Origin: Runella aurantiaca
GTDB lineage: Bacteria > Bacteroidota > Bacteroidia > Cytophagales > Spirosomataceae
Assembly (NCBI RefSeq): GCF_003339505.1
Contig: NZ_QPIW01000004.1
Span: 186,001-250,000, forward strand
Direction of reading: 5' to 3'
Length of the DNA stretch: 64,000 bases
Under the pieces are notes generated by a model. It had not been told where the DNA came from. It did no database searches and saw only the letters and a program-made list of their open reading frames with translations. Of this stretch, positions 51,467-59,835 are shown piece after piece (positions within the stretch are counted from its first letter, which is position 1; every line of letters begins with the position of its first letter). A program made the position numbers and the translations under genes.

Positions 51467-54340
51467 CTATAAAAAAGGGCGTGTTAATGGACGTAGTAAA
51501 ACATCCCAAGCAAAGTCATCAACTTTGTATTTCTTTTTGATGGCAATCCGTTTGGCAGGTTGCAAAAACCCGCCTTTTTCTTCTTTTTTAAGCCAATTTT
51601 CTATTTCATTCCACGTTGGCCATATCCAGGTTTTGTTTTTAGAAACTCCGACAATCCATCGTTCGTACGGATCCATGTAAATAGCCGTTAGTGGTTCATT
51701 GGGTGTGATAGCGCAAATGTGGTTACCCTGATTGCTCCAGAAATGAATGGTGTTGTCGGCCAAAGTGATGATTTGATAATTTGCCTTTTTCTTGAAGAAA
51801 TACCCCTCATTTTCCCTTAAAAACCATCCGTTGTTAATTGGCTTATTGTGAGGAATATCTAGTAATTGTAATCCATTTTTGTTCCGAATACTGAAAATAG
51901 TATCGTTACAGATGAGTGTAGTAAGTTTGACTTTTGGGCTATATTGGACTGGCATAGGATGGTTGACCGTTTCTTTTCCGCAGTTACAATTGAATTTTGA
52001 AATGGCAGGAGAATCAAGGTCGTAAACTTGCAGGGAGTCTCCCAGTGTCACAAATTGATTATCTGCCTTGAAGTAGGTTTTTTTTACGTCCGCTTTTTTG
52101 AAAACCAGTTGCGCTTTGTTGTGGAAAGGGTATTGCCAAATTTCCAGTACGTTATCAAAGGTTCGGGCCAACAACCACCGCCCGTCGGTGCTTAAAGACG
52201 CATTACGAACCGCTTTGAGTGGTTTTTTATGGGTGATGACGAGGTCTTGGCGTAGTACTCTTATGGTATCATCGGCCTCCACAGTGACGAAGTGCGGGTG
52301 CCCGTCTAACATAAAAGGGGAAATGCCACGAATGCAGTTTTTAGAACGGTACGTTCGGTTGCTGAAGGAATTATGAATGGCGGTAGTGTCAATAATGGAA
52401 TATAGTTGTTCGCCAATAAGGAATGAATTGACGGAATTGGGAGGAATTGGATGGGTTTTAAGTTGGTTTCCTTCAATGCTGAAAGTGAAAAATGCGTTGG
52501 CCTTGGTAATGACGTAAAAATGATTTTTTTCATTTAGAAATGATGCCTGTTTTATCCCTTCTTTGAAAGGGAAAACTGCTTGCATACGCCAATCGTTTTT
52601 CCAAATCATGAGCGAATCACCGCTTTGATTGACCGTCAAAAAAAAGTTTTGCGAAGGAGAGAAAGAAACTGATCGAATAGCGGAATGGAAAACTTTACTA
52701 AGAAAAGTATCATGTTGCTCAGTGGGTGGGCTGAAACCCATATTGAGCGGATGGTCATCTTGCTTGTCGTGATTGTAAAAAGCAGTAAGCAGGGCTTTCT
52801 GGGCCTCTGGTGAGTGCATGGGGCGTTGGTAGGCGTCGTAGGCAATGGCGATGGCGTCGTCGGGGGCGTCTTCGCTTAAAAATGCCGATGCCAATATTAG
52901 ACTATTGAGGGACGACTCGCGCCATTGCCAAACAGCGACCGTTGAAAGCAACAAAACAGCGGTTGTAAACAGAATTCTAATGCGCCGAAGCTGGTATTTT
53001 TTTTCGTGATAATCGCGGCTTTTATTGACAAAGGCCTTCAAATTCTCTTGGCGATTTTTGGGTAAATCCTGAAAAAGCACCTGAAAAACGGTAGTATTAC
53101 GGTTGCTCTTAAATTCTTCTACCGACAAGCGGTCGAGGAAATAGTCAGGTTTTTGGCCGTATTGGGAGAAATCTTCATGAACGCGTTCAATTCGCCGAAG
53201 AAGATTGCTTGCTTTTTTTTGTTCTGCACTTTGGCTTCTAAAAATAACAATGGCTAAACTATCGTGGTATAATTCATAAAATCCGTTCTCCTCTTTCAGG
53301 ATTCGTTGCTTTTCTAGATAGTTTAATATTTTGATTTTTAGTCCGTTATCTTCGTCTTTGTCAATGTCTTTAATGTACTGCGATTGGCGTGTTCCTTCAG
53401 AGGTGACAAACTTGCTTAATAAACTTAATACGTATCCTTCTCGGCTTTGGAGTTCGGGGTTTTGCTGCTCAATATCGGTAATTTGTTCCTCTAAAAATTT
53501 CTCTAACACCCCTTCGATTCGACCAACATTCTGGATAATCGTTTTGTCAATTTGTACGGGAAGTTTATCAGGAGTTTGGATAATGGCATTATTCCAGAGG
53601 CGGTCCAGATAAACCTGAAGGTAAGGCAGTTGGATTTGTCGGGTAGTATCGTAGAGTTGGGCAATGATAAAATCGGCGTCGTTTTCTTCATCGTTCAATT
53701 CCACCTCGGGCATGGCTCTAAACATGTCCATGATTAAGTCTTTGATGGATTCATTGGTCATCAATTCTACCCGCAAACGAAAATCAAGTAAGGTGAGAAT
53801 TTGTTTTTCAAACTGGTACAAATGGGCTAAATATTCTTCTCTTAGGGATAGAATTATTTTGCAGGGAATATCGGATTCGTCTATCGTTTTTAGAAAAGTC
53901 AAAAACTGCTCACGTTCGTCGTCAGTTCCAGTAATGAAAAGCTCCTCTAGTTGATCAAAAATGAGATAAACAGGGCGTAGATATAGCCGCGATACTTGTT
54001 TGATTTGTAGTAATAATGAGTGGTTGGGGTTGGTTTCATTGATGCCAGATGGTGGTATTTTAGCGGGATGATAAAACTTATCAAGCTCCTCTGTGCAGGA
54101 GGATAGAAAGTCTTTTTTGCGCCTGATATAAATGGGAAACCAATGCGTATCCTGTAGTTTTTTGGCTAGGCCGCCGCGTATTAAGCTGGTTTTGCCCGAC
54201 CCAGAAGGACCATAGACGACCACAAATCGCGAACGGAGAAGTAGCTCTGCCAGCTCCTCAATTTCGCGGTCACGGCCAAAAAATAAATGTTTGTCTTTGG
54301 CTTCGTAGGGGCTCAAAAACTTGAACGGGCTCTGGTTCAT
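51467..54340 (-). CDS. nSTAND-type ATPase with membrane helix and WD40-like C terminus
   Basis: The 957-residue protein has an N-terminal STAND ATPase (about 15-350): Walker A GPSGSGKT, and Walker B PVYLIFDQLEELF. A coiled region is followed by one predicted membrane helix near residue 460 (RILFTTAVLLLSTVAVW) and then a short helical-repeat segment (AFLSEDAPDDAIAIAYDAYQ). The remaining 400 residues are beta-rich, with WD40-like blades such as RWLLARTFDNVLEIWQYPF. STAND proteins oligomerise on sensing and activate partners. The CHAT stop overlaps the ATG at 54340 (ATGA); the TTG nine bases upstream is not needed. Confidence 0.85.
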   Translation of the reverse strand: MNQSPFKFLSPYEAKDKHLFFGRDREIEELAELLLRSRFVVVYGPSGSGKTSLIRGGLAKKLQDTHWFPIYIRRKKDFLSSCTEELDKFYHPAKIPPSGINETNPNHSLLLQIKQVSRLYLRPVYLIFDQLEELFITGTDDEREQFLTFLKTIDESDIPCKIILSLREEYLAHLYQFEKQILTLLDFRLRVELMTNESIKDLIMDMFRAMPEVELNDEENDADFIIAQLYDTTRQIQLPYLQVYLDRLWNNAIIQTPDKLPVQIDKTIIQNVGRIEGVLEKFLEEQITDIEQQNPELQSREGYVLSLLSKFVTSEGTRQSQYIKDIDKDEDNGLKIKILNYLEKQRILKEENGFYELYHDSLAIVIFRSQSAEQKKASNLLRRIERVHEDFSQYGQKPDYFLDRLSVEEFKSNRNTTVFQVLFQDLPKNRQENLKAFVNKSRDYHEKKYQLRRIRILFTTAVLLLSTVAVWQWRESSLNSLILASAFLSEDAPDDAIAIAYDAYQRPMHSPEAQKALLTAFYNHDKQDDHPLNMGFSPPTEQHDTFLSKVFHSAIRSVSFSPSQNFFLTVNQSGDSLMIWKNDWRMQAVFPFKEGIKQASFLNEKNHFYVITKANAFFTFSIEGNQLKTHPIPPNSVNSFLIGEQLYSIIDTTAIHNSFSNRTYRSKNCIRGISPFMLDGHPHFVTVEADDTIRVLRQDLVITHKKPLKAVRNASLSTDGRWLLARTFDNVLEIWQYPFHNKAQLVFKKADVKKTYFKADNQFVTLGDSLQVYDLDSPAISKFNCNCGKETVNHPMPVQYSPKVKLTTLICNDTIFSIRNKNGLQLLDIPHNKPINNGWFLRENEGYFFKKKANYQIITLADNTIHFWSNQGNHICAITPNEPLTAIYMDPYERWIVGVSKNKTWIWPTWNEIENWLKKEEKGGFLQPAKRIAIKKKYKVDDFAWDVLLRPLTRPFL

Positions 54341-56091
54341 AATTCCCAATAGTTAATGTTCAGCAAGTTTTTTGTGAAGGCGTTGAATTGCTCGCGTAAT
54401 ACCTCAAAATCATCACTATTGCGGTCGATTTTTAGCACTTTTTGGGGATTGCCTATGCAGCGAAAATAGATGGATTGATTGAGCGATGAGAATTTTTCAA
54501 AAATGTATAAATCAAAAAAGTTATTGTCACTTTTGACAAACACGTTCAAATCAAGAATGAAAGGGGCTACGTTTAGAAAAGCCGCTTGGTCGTTTTTTAG
54601 GGATTTTTTTGTCAATAATACCGACTGGCTTTCCCACAAAACCGTTGACACAGGCTCGTCTCGGTATCGCCGGTTGCGGTCGTTATTGGCTGCAATAAGA
54701 CTAGATTTGAGCGTAACACTTTTATGGCGGTATTTGGGGAGACTGCCAAAAAACTTGATGACTTGAATGTTTTTGTACGATTGGAGGTTGTAGCGCACCC
54801 AAAAGCCCGAAAACCCCGCGATGTTGCTCAGGTGGGTTTCTCCCATTTCGCATATATCCCGACAAAGGCTTTCGCTGATAACTATGTCTTTGTCGTACGG
54901 AAATCGGATTTTTAAATCCATCAAAAAGTCAATGCTTTTGGCCAATGTAGTATTGTTGGGGTTGTAGTATAAATTAACCAACAGTTTCAACTCTTCTACA
55001 AAATAAGGAACTTGATGCTTCTCTAAAATTTCGCGTAGGCAGCGCAGAACGTCTGCAAAACTCACCGCATCTCCTTTTAAATACTGGGTGATTGTAGCGA
55101 GACTTTCGGCAGAGATTGTAAGTGGCTGATGAGGGCTCAGCAGTAGGTTTCGTATCTGTGATAACAGAGTACTGATGAGCAACGAAATGGTTGAGTCAAA
55201 TAAATCCTGATAAGCCCGAATTCGATTTATACTGGGTTTGGAGGCGATTAATCCTTGTTGATTATCGGTGTCGGGGCATAAGATACACCTTAGCGGTTCT
55301 GCCAATGGATACGGCAGGAAATCAATCAGCAAATCTCTTTTAAAAAGAAGGTCTTCGTCGTCAATTTTTTCATTGTCAAATTTCTCCTTAATACTGCTGT
55401 CGTATTCAATAATTGCCTCAAACGCTTGATTGATGAGGTATGCGTTTGGAACATAGGTTTGGTTGATGGATGTTGTCGACAAACTCCATTGGTCAGCCTC
55501 CCCCGAGGGATTGATAAAAACCCAGTTTTCGGAGTCCAAAACCTCAATATTTTCGCCTAATCCTCGGGTTTGAAGGGTAGTCTCAATTGAGAAATTGAGG
55601 GCGTCTTTGGCCCGTTGGATGGCTTCGCCGAGCGAATATTGGTTGCTGAGATGTTTATAAAGATACCGCGAAAAGGTACTCGCATGGTCGTCGCCTACGG
55701 GTGCCTGCGTACCGATAATTCCCGCTTGAATTTTATGTTTTCGCAGCTCTTCCACCAGCGACAGGGTGGCGCAGCCATTCAGAAAAATCAATTTAAGATT
55801 GGGGCACCGCGCCAGCATTGCTGCCAGCCCACCTACCTGCGCCCAGGCATCGTCGAGGAGCAGGCCTTCTTTGCCCGCATGGCCGGCGTAGTGAAAAACA
55901 GTGAGGTTGTCTTGGTAGGTTTCTAGTCGTTGAATGACGCTGCTGATGGTAGCGTAGCTTTCCCGTACAATTTGAAAATGGCCGAGCACCTGACGCGGCG
56001 ACAGCGTATCAAACAGGCTTCGGTCTTCCTCGGTAAGATTGGGCAAAGGAGCTTCCTGGCTATTGGAAAAGCACAACAAGAGCGTATTCAT
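54337..56091 (-). CDS. CHAT-domain protease with C-terminal unknown domain
   Basis: The 584-residue protein starts with a CHAT caspase-like peptidase domain (about 1-180): His71 in TVFHYAGHAG and Cys107 in LIFLNGCATL, intact. The region from about 240 to 584 is mixed alpha/beta and not recognised. It is the first gene of the seven-gene operon, divergent from the gasdermin candidate with a 210-base shared intergenic region. CHAT peptidases in other systems cleave and activate effectors, including gasdermins. Whether this one does so is inference. It overlaps the STAND ATPase gene by ATGA. Confidence 0.85.
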   Translation of the reverse strand: MNTLLLCFSNSQEAPLPNLTEEDRSLFDTLSPRQVLGHFQIVRESYATISSVIQRLETYQDNLTVFHYAGHAGKEGLLLDDAWAQVGGLAAMLARCPNLKLIFLNGCATLSLVEELRKHKIQAGIIGTQAPVGDDHASTFSRYLYKHLSNQYSLGEAIQRAKDALNFSIETTLQTRGLGENIEVLDSENWVFINPSGEADQWSLSTTSINQTYVPNAYLINQAFEAIIEYDSSIKEKFDNEKIDDEDLLFKRDLLIDFLPYPLAEPLRCILCPDTDNQQGLIASKPSINRIRAYQDLFDSTISLLISTLLSQIRNLLLSPHQPLTISAESLATITQYLKGDAVSFADVLRCLREILEKHQVPYFVEELKLLVNLYYNPNNTTLAKSIDFLMDLKIRFPYDKDIVISESLCRDICEMGETHLSNIAGFSGFWVRYNLQSYKNIQVIKFFGSLPKYRHKSVTLKSSLIAANNDRNRRYRDEPVSTVLWESQSVLLTKKSLKNDQAAFLNVAPFILDLNVFVKSDNNFFDLYIFEKFSSLNQSIYFRCIGNPQKVLKIDRNSDDFEVLREQFNAFTKNLLNINYWEL

Positions 56092-56301
56092 AATAAGTTG
56101 AGTAAATCTGAGTTTAGGAATTTAATGTTACGAAAAATGAAAGGCTTTGCCAAAAATAAAAGGCATGACTTACTAAACGGTATCGTACTGATTATCAGAT
56201 TTTTTCCGTTAACTAAAAATTTCTTTTTAAGTAAGTAGAACCCCTCCTTTTCAGGTTATAAAACTTTAACTTTTTACTTCCAGTACTTAAAACTCATACG
56301 T

Positions 56302-57066
56302 ATGAATATTCACCAATTTTATCTCAGGCATATTGCCAAACAAACGGGCTATCGAGCTAATTGGGAGCCCAACCGTCCGCTATTTGTGGGTGCCATTGGA
56401 AAACTAGAAGATGGCGTTTTTACGATTTTTTCGGATTTGGAAAAAGAAGGGATTATGGCAGAAATCAAGAAAGACGAATCGGAAGGTTTCTGGGATTATA
56501 CTTCCAACGACACCGTACAGATTGACATAAAATTGGCAGGACAAGCTCCGATTGCGGGTAGTGTTTTGGCCGAAGCGGATGCGGGCTTCACGCTGAATTT
56601 TAAAAGTGAGGAAGCGGTCGTATTTCAGGCCGATAAAACCCTGACGCACCAAATTGTGAATGTGGGAGCGATTGAAAAAGCCATTATTCCCAAATATCGA
56701 GCCGATGAGTGGCCCAAAGATTGGGTGATTATTACGCAGTTGATTGAGGCGGAATCGGCAACGATTATCGTTTCAAACAGCCGCGACAACCAGATTGATT
56801 TGAAGGCCACGGCCAATGTAGGAACGGCGAATCTAAAATTAACCGATGCATCGTTGGGGCTGAACGTAGCCCGCGAACGAGGGAGCAGCCTGAAAATCTT
56901 GGCAAAAAGTGGAATTACACCCCTCTACCGAGTGATGGGGATTCGGCATCCATTGTTTGGGAAACCACAACTTTCTACCAAAGAAGCAATCGTATTGCCA
57001 AACGATGATGCGCTGGAAGTACAGGATTTTGACCCCGCTGAGTTGGAGGGGTTGAAAAATGACTGA
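56302..57066 (+). CDS. Candidate bacterial gasdermin (pore-forming)
   Basis: The 254-residue protein has no signal peptide and no cysteine. Its length and strand-rich pattern fit bacterial gasdermins, which are about 250-270 residues with a short C-terminal inhibitory peptide: VGAIGKLEDGVFTIFSDLEK early, AEADAGFTLNFKSEEAVVFQ, WPKDWVIITQLIEAESATII, and GITPLYRVMGI. A short acidic C-terminal tail follows (NDDALEVQDFDPAEL). Bacterial gasdermins are typically encoded beside caspase-like or CHAT proteases, and here seven such-type genes lie divergent. Together these make gasdermin the leading call, with sequence similarity unverified. Many such proteins carry an N-terminal Cys for lipidation, which this one lacks. 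It is otherwise an unknown protein. Confidence 0.55.
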   Translation: MNIHQFYLRHIAKQTGYRANWEPNRPLFVGAIGKLEDGVFTIFSDLEKEGIMAEIKKDESEGFWDYTSNDTVQIDIKLAGQAPIAGSVLAEADAGFTLNFKSEEAVVFQADKTLTHQIVNVGAIEKAIIPKYRADEWPKDWVIITQLIEAESATIIVSNSRDNQIDLKATANVGTANLKLTDASLGLNVARERGSSLKILAKSGITPLYRVMGIRHPLFGKPQLSTKEAIVLPNDDALEVQDFDPAELEGLKND

Positions 57067-57118
57067 CCGAAACAAAAAACAGTGTGTTTGCGTTAGAACT
57101 GCATAACTTCTATCTAAG

Positions 57119-57847
57119 ATGCAGTCTCTACCCGTCATCAAACCTACCTACATCGGCCAAAAAGGACTCTGGATTGCCCTGACCGTCTTGGTAGCGTGGT
57201 TTGGTTGTTTGGCATTTTTACTTCATTATCCATTGGATTTTCGTAATCCATTGGTGTATGTGTTTATATTGGTGCAAATGCACCTGTATACGGGGGTGTT
57301 TATCACCGCTCATGATTCTATTCATGGGGTAGTGGCTCCTCATAATAAGCGACTTAACTATTGGATAGGCTTTCTAAGTGCTTCATTGTTTGCGTTTAAC
57401 AACTATAAAAGACTCTCCTCCAAGCACCATTTGCATCACCGTCACGCTGCTACGCCCGACGACCCCGATTACCACGATGGTCATCCTAATTTCTTTTTGT
57501 GGTTTTTTGCTTTTGCCAAAGAATACGTCTCGGTGTTACAAGTGCTGTTGATGGCAGTGACGTACAATATTTTGAAACTGTGGTTTCCGTGGGAAAACCT
57601 GGTGGTTTTTTGGATGATTCCTGCCGTATTGAGCACCTTTCAATTGTTTTATTTCGGTACCTATTTGCCCCATCGCGGCGAGCACCATAATCCGCCGCTC
57701 AATGCGCGCAGTCAATCGCTTAATCACATAAAAGCGTTTTTGAGTTGTTATTTTTTCGGCTATCATTTAGAGCATCATGCCTATCCTTACCTGCCGTGGT
57801 GGCAATTGCCCAAGGCAAGAGAGCGCATGGCAGATGCGGATAAGTAA
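57119..57847 (+). CDS. crtW: Beta-carotene ketolase (CrtW family)
   Basis: The 242-residue membrane protein has about four hydrophobic helices and the full set of histidine boxes of the membrane-bound fatty acid desaturase/hydroxylase superfamily: AHDSIHG, HHLHHRH, and YHLEHHAYPYLPWWQLP. GTYLPHRGEHH also matches CrtW. It introduces 4-keto groups on beta-ionone rings, leading to canthaxanthin or astaxanthin. It lies 52 bases after the gasdermin candidate on the same strand, so it may share a transcript by proximity, although a functional link is unlikely. It complements the carotenoid gene at 2527. Confidence 0.88.
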   Translation: MQSLPVIKPTYIGQKGLWIALTVLVAWFGCLAFLLHYPLDFRNPLVYVFILVQMHLYTGVFITAHDSIHGVVAPHNKRLNYWIGFLSASLFAFNNYKRLSSKHHLHHRHAATPDDPDYHDGHPNFFLWFFAFAKEYVSVLQVLLMAVTYNILKLWFPWENLVVFWMIPAVLSTFQLFYFGTYLPHRGEHHNPPLNARSQSLNHIKAFLSCYFFGYHLEHHAYPYLPWWQLPKARERMADADK

Positions 57848-57907
57848 TGTTATATTTGTTGCCCTGAACAGCGCTGGAATAATCAAATATAAGACGCATT
57901 CAGGGAG

Positions 57908-59062
57908 ATGAAAATGCCCAATCGCCTTGCCTTACTTTTTCAATTCCTGCTCATTTGCGCGGTAGTTTATCTCAAACTTCGCGATGATTCAGTCTATTTT
58001 CTGACTCCGGATTCTCATTTTTATCTTGAGGCGGTTCAAAACTTGCTCAGTGGCAAGGGCTACGTCATAACGTTTGAAGGAAAAAAAACTTTCTGCGCTA
58101 TATGGCCGATTGGCTATTCTGCGCTGATTGCAACAGTGGCTTTTCTGACTTCTTTTTCGGTAGAAATTGCGTCTAAAATTGTGAATCTTCTCGCATTAGC
58201 GGGGTGCTTTTGGTTGATTCAGCGGCTTTTTCGGGACAAAGCGTGGTTTGTGTCGTTAGGTTTTGTTGCCTCATCGTTGATTCAATTATACACAAATACA
58301 TGGTCAGAAACGGTATTCATTTTATTCGTTTTGGAGTTCTGCGTGTTTTTTTCTCCGTCATCCCGCGCAAGTCAATGGCAAAAAGAAGGTAGCGTGATTT
58401 TTGCCACCGCCGCTTTTCTCACTCGATATACGGGCGTTTTTCTGCTGATTCCATTGATGCTACGCCGTCAATACAAGGCGGCTTTCTATTTTGTGGTATT
58501 GATGGCTGGGTATTTATTCTTCAATTTTTACCACACAGGTACTTTCACGGGTGGACATGGATTTTGGCCCACGGAGCCATTTAATCAACGGCTTGGGCGG
58601 GGCATGCGCGGGTTGGGAGAGGAACTGCTGTTTTTTGCGGTACGTGATTGGGACCTAAAAAATCTTGGCTTGAGCGATTCGGTCAAATGGTTTATTTATG
58701 GCATTGCTTTGTTGCAATGGGTGCTTGTTGGGTTGATTGTGCGGCACGTAATATATTTTTTACGACTGACGAAAAAGATAAAAATCAATTTGGACAGCAT
58801 GACCAAGTTCATACTGCAAGACCCCTTTTTTTTAGTGGCCTTCGCTTATTTGCTTTTTACGATAAGCATTTATCTCACAGACGAGTCCATCGAAAGTCTA
58901 TATTTCAGGCGGTTGGCTCCTTCTTCATTGCTGTTTACGTTGGGTGTTTTGGCCTGGGTATCTCAACAAAAACAACTTTTTGAGCGTACCAAGTGGCTTT
59001 TTGTCGCTTTCTTTGCGTTATCAATCATTCATTCAATCCCAAAAATAGTATTGGGTATTTAG
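57908..59062 (+). CDS. Polytopic membrane protein, GT-C-like glycosyltransferase
   Basis: The 384-residue protein has about nine or ten hydrophobic helices. An acidic motif DSHFYLEAVQNLLSGKGYVI follows the first helix, in the position of the catalytic DxD-like loop of GT-C (PMT/ArnT-type) glycosyltransferases. The later sequence (WPIGYSALIATVAFLTSF) fits that family. The sugar donor would be a polyprenyl phosphate. No further family mark is visible, so the specific substrate is unknown. It stands between crtW and thiamine diphosphokinase on the same strand. Confidence 0.6.
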   Translation: MKMPNRLALLFQFLLICAVVYLKLRDDSVYFLTPDSHFYLEAVQNLLSGKGYVITFEGKKTFCAIWPIGYSALIATVAFLTSFSVEIASKIVNLLALAGCFWLIQRLFRDKAWFVSLGFVASSLIQLYTNTWSETVFILFVLEFCVFFSPSSRASQWQKEGSVIFATAAFLTRYTGVFLLIPLMLRRQYKAAFYFVVLMAGYLFFNFYHTGTFTGGHGFWPTEPFNQRLGRGMRGLGEELLFFAVRDWDLKNLGLSDSVKWFIYGIALLQWVLVGLIVRHVIYFLRLTKKIKINLDSMTKFILQDPFFLVAFAYLLFTISIYLTDESIESLYFRRLAPSSLLFTLGVLAWVSQQKQLFERTKWLFVAFFALSIIHSIPKIVLGI

Positions 59063-59075
59063 TATGTGAGATTTT

Positions 59076-59112
59076 CTCACTACTCACTACTCACTACTCA
59101 CTACTCACTACT
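59076..59112 (+). repeat. 7-bp tandem repeat (CTCACTA) x5
   Basis: CTCACTA is repeated five times perfectly, followed by CT. It ends five bases before the ATG of the thiamine diphosphokinase gene. The heptamer is not a multiple of three, but it is non-coding, so a change of copy number would alter leader length rather than frame. Confidence 0.9.
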
Positions 59113-59117
59113 GAAAA

Positions 59118-59780
59118 ATGTCCTCACACCACGTTGTTCGCGAAAAGCAAGAACCAGCCCTTTTGATTGCCAACGGCGAGGGCTGTAGTTTTGAATTGAT
59201 GGGACAATTGCTCGAATGGTCGCCGTTTGTGGTTGTGCTCGACCACGCCATTCATCGGGTATTGGATTTGGGAATAAAGGTGGATGTACTGTTGGGTGAT
59301 TTTGACCACAATGTTGACATTGATGAAATTGCCTCTCGACATTATCCGCTCGAAATTGTCCATGCACCCGACCAAGACAAAACGGATTTAGAAAAAGGCA
59401 TTGAATTTTTGATAGAACGGGGATTCCCAGCCGTAAACATTGTGTGGGCTACGGGCCGTCGCGCTGACCATAGCCTGACAAATATGACCAACATTGTTCG
59501 CTACAAAGACCAAATCAAAATCGTGATGCTAGACGATTACTCCAAGATTTTTCCGTTGGTCGGGACCTTTGAAAAATGGTACGTAAAAGGCACGCCCATT
59601 TCGCTTGTGCCCGTCGGACTGGTGGAAGGAGTCCAAACGGAAGGCCTAAAATACAACCTTCAAGGAGGTTATTTGCGGCTCGGCTATCGGAGCGGCAACA
59701 GCAATGAAGCAGCAGAAGATGGGTTTGTCAAAATCTCAGCGAGTGAAGGAGATCTGTTGATTATGGAATGTTGGGATTAA
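59118..59780 (+). CDS. Thiamine diphosphokinase
   Basis: The 220-residue cytosolic protein has the TPK signatures: LIANGEG near the start, DVLLGDFDHN (metal/ATP-binding), HAPDQDKTDLEKGIEFLI, and WATGRRADHSLTNMTNI. It transfers pyrophosphate from ATP to thiamine, giving thiamine diphosphate. The start ATG lies directly after the heptamer tandem repeat, and the assignment does not depend on the first few residues. Its neighbours do not form a thiamine operon. Confidence 0.9.
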   Translation: MSSHHVVREKQEPALLIANGEGCSFELMGQLLEWSPFVVVLDHAIHRVLDLGIKVDVLLGDFDHNVDIDEIASRHYPLEIVHAPDQDKTDLEKGIEFLIERGFPAVNIVWATGRRADHSLTNMTNIVRYKDQIKIVMLDDYSKIFPLVGTFEKWYVKGTPISLVPVGLVEGVQTEGLKYNLQGGYLRLGYRSGNSNEAAEDGFVKISASEGDLLIMECWD

Positions 59781-59835
59781 ATAGATTACCGTTTACTTTT
59801 ACCTTGTCAAACACTGAAGAAAACGTATAAAAACT

